From positions 620,001 to 684,000 of the forward strand of contig CAVQRC010000004.1 of the NCBI GenBank assembly GCA_963715045.1: 64,000 nucleotides of DNA. The letters run 5' to 3'. A program made the position numbers and the translations under genes. The stretch comes from CAVQRC01 sp963715045. Its GTDB lineage: Bacteria > Planctomycetota > Planctomycetia > Pirellulales > Lacipirellulaceae. The notes below the pieces were generated by a model. The model saw nothing but the letters and a program-made list of their open reading frames with translations. It did no database searches and was not told the DNA's origin. This document shows positions 23,701-33,569 of this stretch, piece after piece (position 1 is the first letter of the stretch; the number at the start of each line of letters is the position of its first letter).

Positions 23701-26700
23701 ACATGAACCGGCGCCTGGTCGGCAACGAACCCAACCTGGCAGCCTATTACCGTTTCGAAGAGACGATCGGCAGTAGGGTGCTGGACCGCACGGCGAACGG
23801 AAACCATGGCCTGCTCCCCGGCGGCGGCGAATTTGTCGATGTCTATGCCAAGCTGGGACAGTTGCCGGCAATTCCCCACGTTGACCTCAATGCCGATGGG
23901 ATCGACGACCTGGTCGTCGGCGCCCTGGCCGCCCCGGATCCCAGCGGGGCGACTTCCGGACCTGGCCGCATCTACGTCGTGCACGGGTCCGGCCGGACGT
24001 TGCTCCCCGCGGCCGGCCAGGAAGTGCTCGAGCTGACCAATCGAACGGTCTCGGGAAGCGGTTCGTTTATCGAACTCCGGGTCGACGGTCAGACCGAGAT
24101 GCTGCCCGCACCTGGCGCTACCTTCCAGCTGGCCGCGAATCAGACCGAACAGTGGTTCCGGTTCCGAACGCTCGGCGACGGCCAGGGCGGAAACGTGATT
24201 CGCCTGGGCGACGCAGCCCTGGCTTCGCCGGCACGCCTCGCCCCGATGGCCCAGGGCCACGTGTACGGATCGACGGTCGTCAACGACCAGATCACGCTGG
24301 GACGCATCACCAACCAGACCGCGTACGGCGTCGTCGAGTTCGAGCTGGGCTCGCTGCTCGACCTCGCGGCGGATCCGGCGGCTCTTGCGGCGGCCACGCT
24401 GCGGCTCGCGATGAGCGACGGCCGGCCCGGCACGCTGGTCGTGTTCGAGGCCCAGCAGGAAGCCGATTTTCTCATCACCACCAGCGACGTGGCATCCTCC
24501 GTGGCCGCCTTCGTTCCGCTGAACCTCGGCTCTACTACCTACGAGATCGATCTCACGACCGCCATTCGCGAAGCACTCGCAGCTCGGAAGTCGCGGGTGA
24601 CCTTCAGCCTGGGCCTGGGTGATCCGATCAATGAAGGCAACTGGACGATCGACGATGTGACGTTGACGGTTGCCCGGGATCTCCAAGCAACCCGGCTCGA
24701 CGGTTTGCAGATGGACCTCGTCGCCGCCAATGGCGAACTGCTCGCTTCGGCTGCCGCCGCGATCGATATGCGAAACCTTACCGCCGGCGATTATCTGCTC
24801 CGGGTTTCATCTCCAGACGGCGCCGCGACGGACAGCCACCGCGACTTCACGATCGAATTCGCCGCACCCAACGCGGGTCAGTCGCATACGGGCTCGACGT
24901 ACCCCGACCGCGACACGATCCGCGGCGGCGACGGCGACGACATCCTTGCCGGTAATCAGGACTACGATCACTTGTTCGGCGACAGCGGGGCGGACGCCTT
25001 CCTCGGCGAATCGATCGAAGTACACGACTTCATCGCCGGCCGTGATCTGGTCAGGTTCACTCCGGCCGCTGCCGAGCTCGTGAGCAACGTCGAGATCGCA
25101 CCCCTCGATCCGGTGGTTGCGATCGACGATCCGGCGCTCCGCCGGGCCATCGGCGACGCGCTCGGTCGCCCGCAGTACGGAAAACTTGAATTCACGGCCT
25201 CCGAACTGGCATCCATTGTCGAGCTCAACGCCGCGGGACGCGGGATCAGCAGTCTGGCAGGCATCGAGCATCTGACGAATCTGCAAACGCTGCTGCTGTC
25301 TCGCAACAACCTCAGTAACGGGCAGCTCGCGCGGCTCACGCCCACGATTCCCACCGCGGGTGCCTTCGCCGGCGAGCTGCTGGGCACCCCGCGGCTGACG
25401 ACGCTGATTCTCGATTTCAATCCACTGATCAGCAGTCTGTCGGCAGTGGAAAGCCTCACCCTGCTCACGGCCCTGAGCGCCGACGGGACCAGCATCAATC
25501 CGATCAGCGGGGCGTCGCAATCCGCGCTGGCCCGACTGAGCCAACTGAAGTTCCTCAGCCTGCCAACGGTCGAGATCGCCTCGCATCACAATCTGGCGGC
25601 GACCGAGGGGGAGCTCGTGAGCCTCACACTGACGAGTCCCGCGAGCTGGACGGTGACGGACCCGGCGGGTAGTACGGTGGCCAGTGGCAGTGGGACGTCC
25701 ATCCTGTTCGCCGCTGGCGACAACGGCGTCTATCTCGTCAACGTGGGAGGGACTCCCCGACTGCCGGTCGTCGTGGCGAATGCACCTCCGGAAGTGACGG
25801 TGATCAACTCCCTCACCGCGACCGAGGGAGATCTGCTTACCGATGGCGATTTGATCGACAACAGCGGTCTCGTGACGACTGACGTGGCCGCGGATGAACG
25901 GGCGATTCTCGTCAGCATCACCGATCCGTTCGGCGTCACCACTGACATCACCAACGCCGCGCTCCGGTTCGATGGCGTGAACGACTTCGTCGAGCTCGAC
26001 CGCGACAGCGTGTTGGGCAAGCAGACCGAGAACTTCACCGTCGCCGCCTGGATCAATCCGAGCACCCTGAATTCCCGGATGCCGATCCTGGGCGGCTTTG
26101 AGCAGCTCGGTGGATCGGGCGGCCTTGCCGGCTGGGCATTCGAGCTGACTCCCAATGGCGGTCTGCAGTTCTCCGCGTTCGGCAGCGGCGCCCCGTTCGT
26201 TTCGTCAGTCGTGGCTCCGAATACCTGGACGCATGTCGCGGTCACGATTCAATCCGATCTGACGGTCCGCTACTACGTCAACGGCGTACGCGTCGGCGGC
26301 ATCGGCGCCCTCAACGCTCCGGCCACGCCAACCGGGGTGCCTTTCACGATCGGCACGATTCAGGGCGGCGTCCCTGGATTCTTCAACGGCATGATCGACG
26401 ACGTGGCGGTCTTCAGTCGGCAGTTGGACGATGCCGACATTGCCAGGCTGTACGCGGGCGTGGACCGGCACGCGGAAGACGCCAACCTCGTCGGGATGTG
26501 GCGATTCAACGAGGCGGTCGGCGTCGTCGCCCGCGATGCCAGCTCCAGTGGATACGACGGAGTCCTCGGTGGCGGGGATTCCGCCGCGGCGCCGACTTGG
26601 AATCTGGACGACGCGAATCCGAGTGTGACGTTTACGGCCGTCCACGACGGTACGCATCGCGTCACGTTCAAGGCCGTCGATGACGATGGCGGGTTCGCGA

Positions 26701-28361
26701 TCGCGGAAACAACGTTGCAGGTTCTCAACGCCCTGCCGACCGCGATCATCAACGCATCCACGCTCAATACAACCGCGGGCACCCCGGTCTCGTTCGATGG
26801 CTACGATTCGTCCGATCCCGGCCCCAGCGACACGCTGAGCTACTCGTGGCAGGTCAGCTCGGCAACCGGTCAGATTGTCACTGCGGCGAACGGCCCGACA
26901 TTCAGCTTCACGCCGCAGTACGCCGGTTTCTACGACGTCCGGTTGACGGCCACCGACCCCGCGGGTGCGGCGAATGTAAGCGGCATCACCCGAGTGCAAG
27001 TCGCTCCCCAGGCCGTCATCACCGCACCCACTACGGGGCTTGCCGAGGGGCAACTGCTCGAATTCGCTGCCGCGGCCAGTACGCCCGTCGCCCCCGCAGC
27101 CGATCGCCAGTTCGTGTGGGAAGTGCTTTCGCAAAGCAGTGTCGTAGCGACGGCGTCCGGCGAAGTTCTTCGTTTCCGCCCGGGCCGTGACGGCAGTTAC
27201 ACGGTGCGGCTTACGATTACCGATTCGTTCGGACCTGGTGAAGCCGTTTCCGCGAGCAGCTCAACGCCCGTCATGATCGCGAATGCCGTTCCTCAGCTCA
27301 TGACGCCGGCCACGGTTTTCGCCACCGAAGGTCTCTTCGTACTCGACGTCTCGGTCTCGGATCCCGGCGTGCAGGACCCGGTCACGCTGTTCATCAACTG
27401 GGGTGACGGGACCCCGATCGAGCAGGTGGCAACCACGGGTGCGGGGCTGACATCGCTTCCCTCGCACACCTATTTCGAGGCCGGCGAGTACACCGTCAGC
27501 GTGATCGCCCTGGATGACGACGACGCGTTCCCGGCAACGCAGTTCACCCACCTCACGGTGCAGAATGCGGCTCCGCGGAATGTAGCGCTCACCGGCTTGG
27601 CGAGTGTGACCGACGGCCAGACAGCCAACTTCACCGTGTCGTTCGACGACTTCGGGACCGACACCCATACCGTCGAGTGGGACTTTGGTGATGGATCGGA
27701 TCCGATCACGGTGTCGGCATCGGCCGGCGTGCCGCTCCATCGCGGGCACGTGTTCACCGCTTCGGGTCGCTTCCAGGTCAAAGTGACCGTCACGGATAGC
27801 GAGGGTTCGTCCTCGGTGGCGACCAGAGAAATTCAGGTCGTCAATGCGTCGCCCCAGGGTTTGACGCTCATCGCGGCGCCACTGGGCGGCACGCTCGTCG
27901 CCGAGTTCAGCGGTACTGCGCGGGACTTCACGGGGGATCGGCTGGCAGCAACCTTGGCCTACGGCGACGGCACGGAAACGCCGATCACGCTTGTCCCCAC
28001 CACGACGGTCGGCTCGCAGAGGACGTATGCGTTCGGTGGCCGACACGTCTACGCGGCAGCGGGTACGTACCAGGTTACCCTCAGCGTCACGGACGAAGAC
28101 GGTGCCACGACGACCCGCACGGCCTCGGTCAGCGTCGGACAAGTTCCGCAGTTTCCGGCCGATTTCAACAACGACGGCAACGTCGATGGCCAGGACTTCC
28201 TCGCCTGGCAGAACAACTTCGGCACGACCGCCGGGGCCTCACGAGCGCAGGGCGATTCCGACGGCGACGGGGACGTCGACGGACAGGACTTTCTCAGTTG
28301 GCAGCGCGACTTTGGATCCACCGCCGGAAACGGCGGTCGGCAGCAGCAGTGCCGAACCTGA
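11730..28361 (+). CDS. Giant LEPR-xLL / RTX / FG-GAP / LamG / PKD / dockerin surface protein (two frameshifts)
   Basis: Three open frames (11730-12890, 12643-18534, 18372-28361) read as one gene of about 5,540 aa. The first shift is near 12825, where one extra base joins DRDVPF to AGQARLSEVL. The second is at the C6 run 18485-18490, where one missing C restores LTATSPPALNVTP. The N-terminus has a basic stretch and LEPRQLLSGD, the planctomycete LEPR-xLL motif. A long repetitive beta-rich region follows to about 17400. RTX nonapeptides (GGxGxDxLxG) lie at 17440-19830, 20990-21840 and 24910-25020. A PPC-like domain is at about 20650. FG-GAP/VCBS repeats are at 22030-23060. LamG folds are at 23160-23780 and 25960-26560. 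LRR-like repeats are at 25120-25570. PKD-like domains are at 26700-28130. A dockerin-like pair is at 28163-28330. A calcium-dependent adhesin or matrix role is inferred. Confidence 0.85.
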
Positions 28362-28537
28362 GCGCAGCGGATGCAGGTCTTCGAACGATCTCGGCAGGAT
28401 TCGCGGCAAGAGACGGCCTGAAAACGGCCGTAGGCGACACCTTACTCAGCGACATCGGCGTTCGAGAAACACGCGACCGGGCGAGAGCGAACCCCTCAGC
28501 TTCCGCTGCCTAGGCGGAACCACTGCAAATCGAACGG

Positions 28538-28612
28538 AAAGCCACAGAGATAAGAGAGGGAACACGATGAGAAAGTAGTTACTCTGTGTTCTCTGTTTGT
28601 CATCTGTGGCTT
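28538..28612. repeat. Imperfect inverted-repeat element
   Basis: The arms aaagccacagag...gggaacac (28538-28565) and gtgttctctg...ctgtggctt (28586-28612) are imperfect reverse complements around a 20-base centre. It lies in the 378-base gap (28362-28739) between the giant gene and the FG-GAP gene, which otherwise shows nothing. It resembles the short 'cacagag' intergenic palindromes dispersed in many genomes; whether it is mobile is unknown. Confidence 0.55.
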
Positions 28613-28739
28613 CTTCTGGATGCCACGAGTGGCTAGTCGAAACGACCTCGATCGGCGGCAAGATCGATGAAGGGTGGCGGGTCCGCCTGACGCATGACTA
28701 TCCAGACCTGATTCACGTGCCCCGGACTGAGATATCGCC

Positions 28740-30425
28740 ATGCGTAGAATTGCCGCGTTGTTTGCCCTGCTTCCCCTTCCGGCCACAGCGGCCACGTTTA
28801 CTGACGTCACGGCCGAATCCGGGATCGATTACGTCCAATGGGACGGCCGCGGCGATGCCACTCTGGGCAGTATCCCGCTGATGACGGGCGGGGCCGCCGC
28901 CGGCGACTTCGATGGGGATGGCTGGACCGACCTGTTCGTCACCCGTTACGGCGCGACAGACATCCTCTATCGCAACCTGGGCGACGGACGGTTCGAGGAT
29001 GTCTCGGCAGCGGCCGGGTTCACCGCACCGCTGGCGACCAATGGCGCGGCGTGGGGAGATATCGACAATGACGGCGACCTCGATCTCTATGTCACCGGCG
29101 CCGGTACCTCGCAGTTCTACCTGTATGCCAATGACGGCCAGGGGCGATTCGTCGAACAAGCCGCCCCGCGGGGTGTGGCCGCGACGGATATCGACGTCCG
29201 TCGCGGTTTTAGTGTCACGCTCGGCGACTATGACCGCGACGGTTTTCTCGATCTGCACACCAATGACTGGGGCACTCCCAATGGCGGCCAGAGCGTGGCC
29301 CGGCTGTATCGAAATCGGGGCGCGGCGGCCCCCGGCCACTTTGAGGACGTCACGCAAGCGGCCGGCGTAGAGCTGGCGATGGCCGGCGGCGGCCCGAACT
29401 TCGCCGTCAATGGGACCTTCACGTTTGCCTCGCGGCTGGCTGATTTCGACAACGACGGCTGGCCCGATCTGGCCGTCACCGGCGATTTCGGCACGAGTCG
29501 CCTGTTCTGGAACAACCGCGACGGCACGTTTACCGACGGCACCCAAGCGGCCCGGGTCGGAACCGACGAAAACGGCATGGGGAGTGCCGTCGGCGACTAC
29601 GACGGCGACGGCGATCTCGACTGGTTCGTGACGTCGATCTACGACCCGACCAACCTGTGCGCGACATCGACCTGCAATTGGGGCGCGAGCGGAAATCGCC
29701 TGTACCGCTACGACGGAAACCGCACGTTCAGCGACCAGACCGACGCGGCCGGCGTGCGGGACGGCGGCTGGGGGTGGGGTTCGGCCTTTCTCGATTATGA
29801 CAATGACGGCGATCTCGATTTGATCATGACCAACGGGTTCGACATGGCGAATTCGTCGATGGACGACACGTTTGCGGCAGATCCGATGAAGCTGTGGCGG
29901 AATGACGGGGGCGTGTTCACCGATGTCTCCGTGGAGGAAGGCATCACCGATAGGCGGGCCGGAAAGGGCGTGCTGCGGTTCGACTATGACAACGACGGCG
30001 ATCTCGACCTGTTCGTCGTGAACAACGCTGATCAGCCGGTGCTGTATCGCAACAACACAGACGCCACGGCCAACTGGCTGATGCTCTCCCTGGCCGGCGA
30101 CGAATCCAACGCGCAGGGCATCGGGGGCCGCATTCTGGTCGACCCCGATGCCAGCCTGACCGGCGACGAATTGGTTCGCGTGATCGACGGAGGGAGTCAT
30201 TTTCTGGGCCAGAGCGAGGCCCTGGCCCACTTCGGACTGGGGGACCTGGCGGGCCTGATCGATCGCATCGAAATCCAGTGGCCAAGCGGGAAGGTGCAGG
30301 AAATCTTCGCTGTCGCGCCCAACCAGCGGCTGACCTTCTATGAGCGGGTGCCCGAACCGGGCACGGCTCTGATGGCCCTGATGGCAGCGACTCTGGTTGT
30401 CTCTCGGCGAATCGCCGCCGCGTAG
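28740..30425 (+). CDS. FG-GAP/ASPIC-UnbV (CRTAC1-like) protein with PEP-CTERM tail
   Basis: The 561-aa product has a signal peptide (MRRIAALFALLPLPATAA). It carries a series of FG-GAP/VCBS calcium-binding repeats of the form DFDGDGWTDLFV, DIDNDGDLDLYV and DYDRDGFLDLHT, which build a seven-bladed integrin-like propeller. An ASPIC/UnbV domain follows at about residues 440-530 (IEIQWPSGKVQEI). The end is a PEP-CTERM signal, VPEPGTALMALMAATLVVSRR. It is predicted to be exported and exosortase-processed. It shares the PEP-CTERM tail with the next two plus-strand genes. Ligand and partner are unknown. Confidence 0.92.
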   Translation: MRRIAALFALLPLPATAATFTDVTAESGIDYVQWDGRGDATLGSIPLMTGGAAAGDFDGDGWTDLFVTRYGATDILYRNLGDGRFEDVSAAAGFTAPLATNGAAWGDIDNDGDLDLYVTGAGTSQFYLYANDGQGRFVEQAAPRGVAATDIDVRRGFSVTLGDYDRDGFLDLHTNDWGTPNGGQSVARLYRNRGAAAPGHFEDVTQAAGVELAMAGGGPNFAVNGTFTFASRLADFDNDGWPDLAVTGDFGTSRLFWNNRDGTFTDGTQAARVGTDENGMGSAVGDYDGDGDLDWFVTSIYDPTNLCATSTCNWGASGNRLYRYDGNRTFSDQTDAAGVRDGGWGWGSAFLDYDNDGDLDLIMTNGFDMANSSMDDTFAADPMKLWRNDGGVFTDVSVEEGITDRRAGKGVLRFDYDNDGDLDLFVVNNADQPVLYRNNTDATANWLMLSLAGDESNAQGIGGRILVDPDASLTGDELVRVIDGGSHFLGQSEALAHFGLGDLAGLIDRIEIQWPSGKVQEIFAVAPNQRLTFYERVPEPGTALMALMAATLVVSRRIAAA

Positions 30426-30579
30426 TCCGGTGGTCGTTTTGACCGTCGCAGGAAGTTTTCTGAAGGCCTTGGTGAAGGTCTGCGCGTCGGTTTGACGCAG
30501 GTAGTTTCGAGGCCGATACGGCGGCTTTTCACGAACATTGAATTCCAAGACTCAGTTCCTCTACTCGGAGACCCATGTC

Positions 30580-32970
30580 ATGACCCTCTCTCGATTTCTG
30601 TCGCCTCTGGGCTGTGCCTGGGCGGTTGCCGTGCTCGTTCAATCGGTTCACGCCGGCGGTATCAACACCTATGTCTTCGACAGCGACACGGGCACGGTAA
30701 CGCGAAACGGAACGGCGATCACGAATGTTTATGGGACGCAATTCACGGCCCACCAGCTGGCGGACGGAATCGCTCAGTTCCGCTTCCAGGGAGATCTGCA
30801 GTTTGGCAACGACGACCGGATCGTCGGAGTAGGCGGTGCTCCGATTTCGCTGCTGGCCGCGAACAATGTCACGATTGCACCGAACACCCAGTTCGACTTT
30901 TCCGCGATCGGGACGACGACGGCCGGTCCGGGCGGTGGGGGCGGAGGTCACGGGGCGACTGGCGGCGACGGTGGTGTCCTGGGCGAGTTTGCCGGCCGTG
31001 GTGGCGGCTATGGCAACGGCGGTTCGACGAGCGGGACGCTCTCAGACGGAGGGCTGTATACGAGTGATCCTTGCCGCGCCAATGGGGGCTATGGGGGCGG
31101 CTGGGCGTACAACGGGTACACGGGCTGGACGGGGGCCCGCGGCAAGAGCGGGCTTTTCGATGGCGGTGCGGGGCTGGACGGGTACGGCTCGGCCGGAGGC
31201 GGCGGTGCGGCCGGGTCACCGGGTACGATCGGCGGAGCGGGTGGAACCTGGGGAGACTATGGCCGCGCCGGCCGTGGTGGTGTCGGAGGCAATGGTGTCG
31301 TCGACAGCACCCCGGTCAGCGACGCCAACGGAGGCGGTGCGCGAGGGCCCACCAGTGGCAGCATTCATGGCGGCAGCGGTGGCGATGGAGGAACGGGAGC
31401 TGACGCAGGACACGGTTTCGGCGGCTTGAATGTAGGTTCGGGTCCGAGCATTTCCGGTGGCAGCGGTGGAGGGGGCGGTGGCGGTGCCGCAGGTGGCGGT
31501 ACCGGAGGCGGCGGTGGGGGCGGAGGCGGCGGCGGGGCCGGGGGAGGTGGAGGTGCCTATGCTTCCCGCAATTTCTGGGGAACCTGTTATGGCTACTCCG
31601 GCGGAAACGGTGGGGCGGGAGGACGAGGCCAGACCGGCGGCGACGGCGGCACGGGAGGACGGGGAGGAGACGGTGGCCTGGGCGGAGCGGGTGGCGGTGC
31701 CCTGGAGATCCTTGCTCGCGGACGGCTCGACGTGGCCGGTGACTTCTTCGCCCGCGGAGGCAGTCCTGAATTCGGCGCGGCGGGCGTCGCCGGGCAAGTT
31801 GTCAGCAATGCGTCGTCGGCCCCGAACTTCGATCGGCCGGGCGGACCCGCTCGAGGTGCAACACCGAGTAATGCGGGCAACGGCGGCAACGGCGGCCGCG
31901 GCGGCTCGGGTGGATCGGGCGGCGACGGCGGCGGTGGCGGGACGGGCGGTTCCGGCGGTGCAGGCGCTGGGGGCACGATCAAGCTGTTTGGATCGATCGT
32001 CGATTCAACGGGTGCCCTCGTGAACACGTCCGGCGGCTTGGGGCTCGACAATACGACCTCGCACGACGACGGAGGAAACGGTCGGCTGTTATTCGGTTCG
32101 AATGTCCGCGGTGCCACGTTTGGCGGTACGCAGCAGGGAGCAAACTACGAATCCTACGCTGGAGTTCGCGAGGTCAGCCCCTTCATCAAGGGCGGCACGA
32201 CCGCCGTCCCCCTGATCACCGACCTGCAAGGTGGGGCGGAAGCCTACGGCGTGCTGGACTCGGCCGTGTCTTCGCTGAACGCGGCGTTCGCAGAGATCCG
32301 CGGCGGAACGGCGACCGACCCGGCCGCCATTCTGCGGCTGGATATGGGGCCCAGCTTGTATGACGTCGACTTCGACGGGTTCGACATGCTGCTGATGATC
32401 CCGACCACGTCCGATCTCTCTTCGATCTCCGATCCGAAACTGGGAATCGATCTCGACGGAACCGATAACACGTTCCTCGCCGACCTGGCGGTCCAGGGGA
32501 CGCTGCTCAACCCTGACTTCGGCGGCACGGGACCCCAGTCGCTGGAAAGCCTCTCGGGACTGGAAGTCTTTGCGACGTTGATTCCCGAAGACGAGTCGAT
32601 CTACATCAACGCCCGCGTCGATGGCGGCGAAGCCCGCGGCATCACGCTGGCCGACGGCGAGTGGGCGTACCTCACCGAAGTCAGCGTCGGGCCGGCGGGC
32701 GACTTCGACAAGGACGGCGATGTGGATGGCCAGGACTTCCTCGTCTGGCAGGCCAACTTCGGCGTAACCAGCGGCGCGACCAGCAACGACGGCGATGCCA
32801 ACGGAGATGGCGCTGTCGACGGCCAGGATTTCCTCGCCTGGCAGGCCAACTTCGGCAGTTCGGCCGGCGACGGTGGAGGGTCGACCGCGGCGATTCCCGA
32901 GCCGACCACGGGCGTACTCCTGCTGCTGGTGACTGCCGTCGCCGTCGGTTACCGCCGACGCGGCAACTAG
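30580..32970 (+). CDS. Glycine-rich exported protein with dockerin pair and PEP-CTERM tail
   Basis: The frame opens at a TTG at 30538, but the ATG at 30580 has GGAG upstream and starts a proper signal peptide (MTLSRFLSPLGCAWAVAVLV...VHAGG), giving 796 aa. Residues about 120-480 are an extreme GGxGG region resembling polyglycine filaments. A beta-rich segment follows, then two EF-hand/dockerin repeats (DFDKDGDVDGQDFLVWQANF and DANGDGAVDGQDFLAWQANF) and a PEP-CTERM tail (IPEPTTGVLLLLVTAVAVGY, RRR). It is predicted to be an extracellular structural or matrix protein; no enzyme motif was seen. Confidence 0.85.
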   Translation: MTLSRFLSPLGCAWAVAVLVQSVHAGGINTYVFDSDTGTVTRNGTAITNVYGTQFTAHQLADGIAQFRFQGDLQFGNDDRIVGVGGAPISLLAANNVTIAPNTQFDFSAIGTTTAGPGGGGGGHGATGGDGGVLGEFAGRGGGYGNGGSTSGTLSDGGLYTSDPCRANGGYGGGWAYNGYTGWTGARGKSGLFDGGAGLDGYGSAGGGGAAGSPGTIGGAGGTWGDYGRAGRGGVGGNGVVDSTPVSDANGGGARGPTSGSIHGGSGGDGGTGADAGHGFGGLNVGSGPSISGGSGGGGGGGAAGGGTGGGGGGGGGGGAGGGGGAYASRNFWGTCYGYSGGNGGAGGRGQTGGDGGTGGRGGDGGLGGAGGGALEILARGRLDVAGDFFARGGSPEFGAAGVAGQVVSNASSAPNFDRPGGPARGATPSNAGNGGNGGRGGSGGSGGDGGGGGTGGSGGAGAGGTIKLFGSIVDSTGALVNTSGGLGLDNTTSHDDGGNGRLLFGSNVRGATFGGTQQGANYESYAGVREVSPFIKGGTTAVPLITDLQGGAEAYGVLDSAVSSLNAAFAEIRGGTATDPAAILRLDMGPSLYDVDFDGFDMLLMIPTTSDLSSISDPKLGIDLDGTDNTFLADLAVQGTLLNPDFGGTGPQSLESLSGLEVFATLIPEDESIYINARVDGGEARGITLADGEWAYLTEVSVGPAGDFDKDGDVDGQDFLVWQANFGVTSGATSNDGDANGDGAVDGQDFLAWQANFGSSAGDGGGSTAAIPEPTTGVLLLLVTAVAVGYRRRGN

Positions 32971-33569
32971 CCTGCCCCAGTTTCCAATCGGTTCCCCGGG
33001 CCCTGCCCGGGGGTGCTAGAGAACGAGACGCTTATCGCGTCGCTCTGACAGCCCAGAACCAGGCGTTGGCAGCGATCCAGAGGTCGAGATGAGCCAGCAG
33101 AGGTCGCCGAGATACCGAGTTCACCGAGACGGGAAGCCGGCCTGCATCGCAGCAGTCCGGCCGTTAACGATTCTGCTGAGCCTCGTTTTCTCGGAAGCTG
33201 TCCTTCGATACGCCGATTTGGCCACCGAATCAGGCTGCGATGTCGTCGAGCCGCGGCTGTGGTCACGTCGCCAATTCGCTGCGATTCTTAGCACACGAGG
33301 GTCCTCGCCTGGGGACCGATTGGAAACACCACGACGCTTGAATCGGGCGTTGCTCGGCAACCGCAGTGCGGGAGACCGTTTGCCCCCGTCCCACGAAAAA
33401 CCGCTTGGTCCGCTTATACTCCAGGTTCTTACCGTTTCCGTGGGTCCCATTTCGCGGCCAACGTCACGTCCATCACCATCCCCATCACTCCGTCACTGTT
33501 CCCGCCGCCGTCCCCCGGCAGAGCCGGGGGCTCCGGTTGGTTGACAACATTTCGCCAGAAGTCCCGGTC
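32971..33569. other. 600-base intergenic region with hairpins and a flanking inverted repeat
   Basis: No convincing gene was found. A hairpin (ccccggg / cccgggg) at 32994-33012 may terminate the glycine-rich gene. Another (cccccgg / ccggggg, loop cagag) is at 33512-33530, 40 bases before the SGNH gene. The sequence gtttccaatcggt at 32980-32992 recurs in reverse complement at 33315-33327, enclosing about 320 bases that could be a decayed small element. Confidence 0.5.

Noticed and set aside
28713..30548. A 611-residue minus-strand frame opposite the FG-GAP gene
   Set aside because: It is a mirror of the periodic DxDGDGDxD repeats; no start signal.
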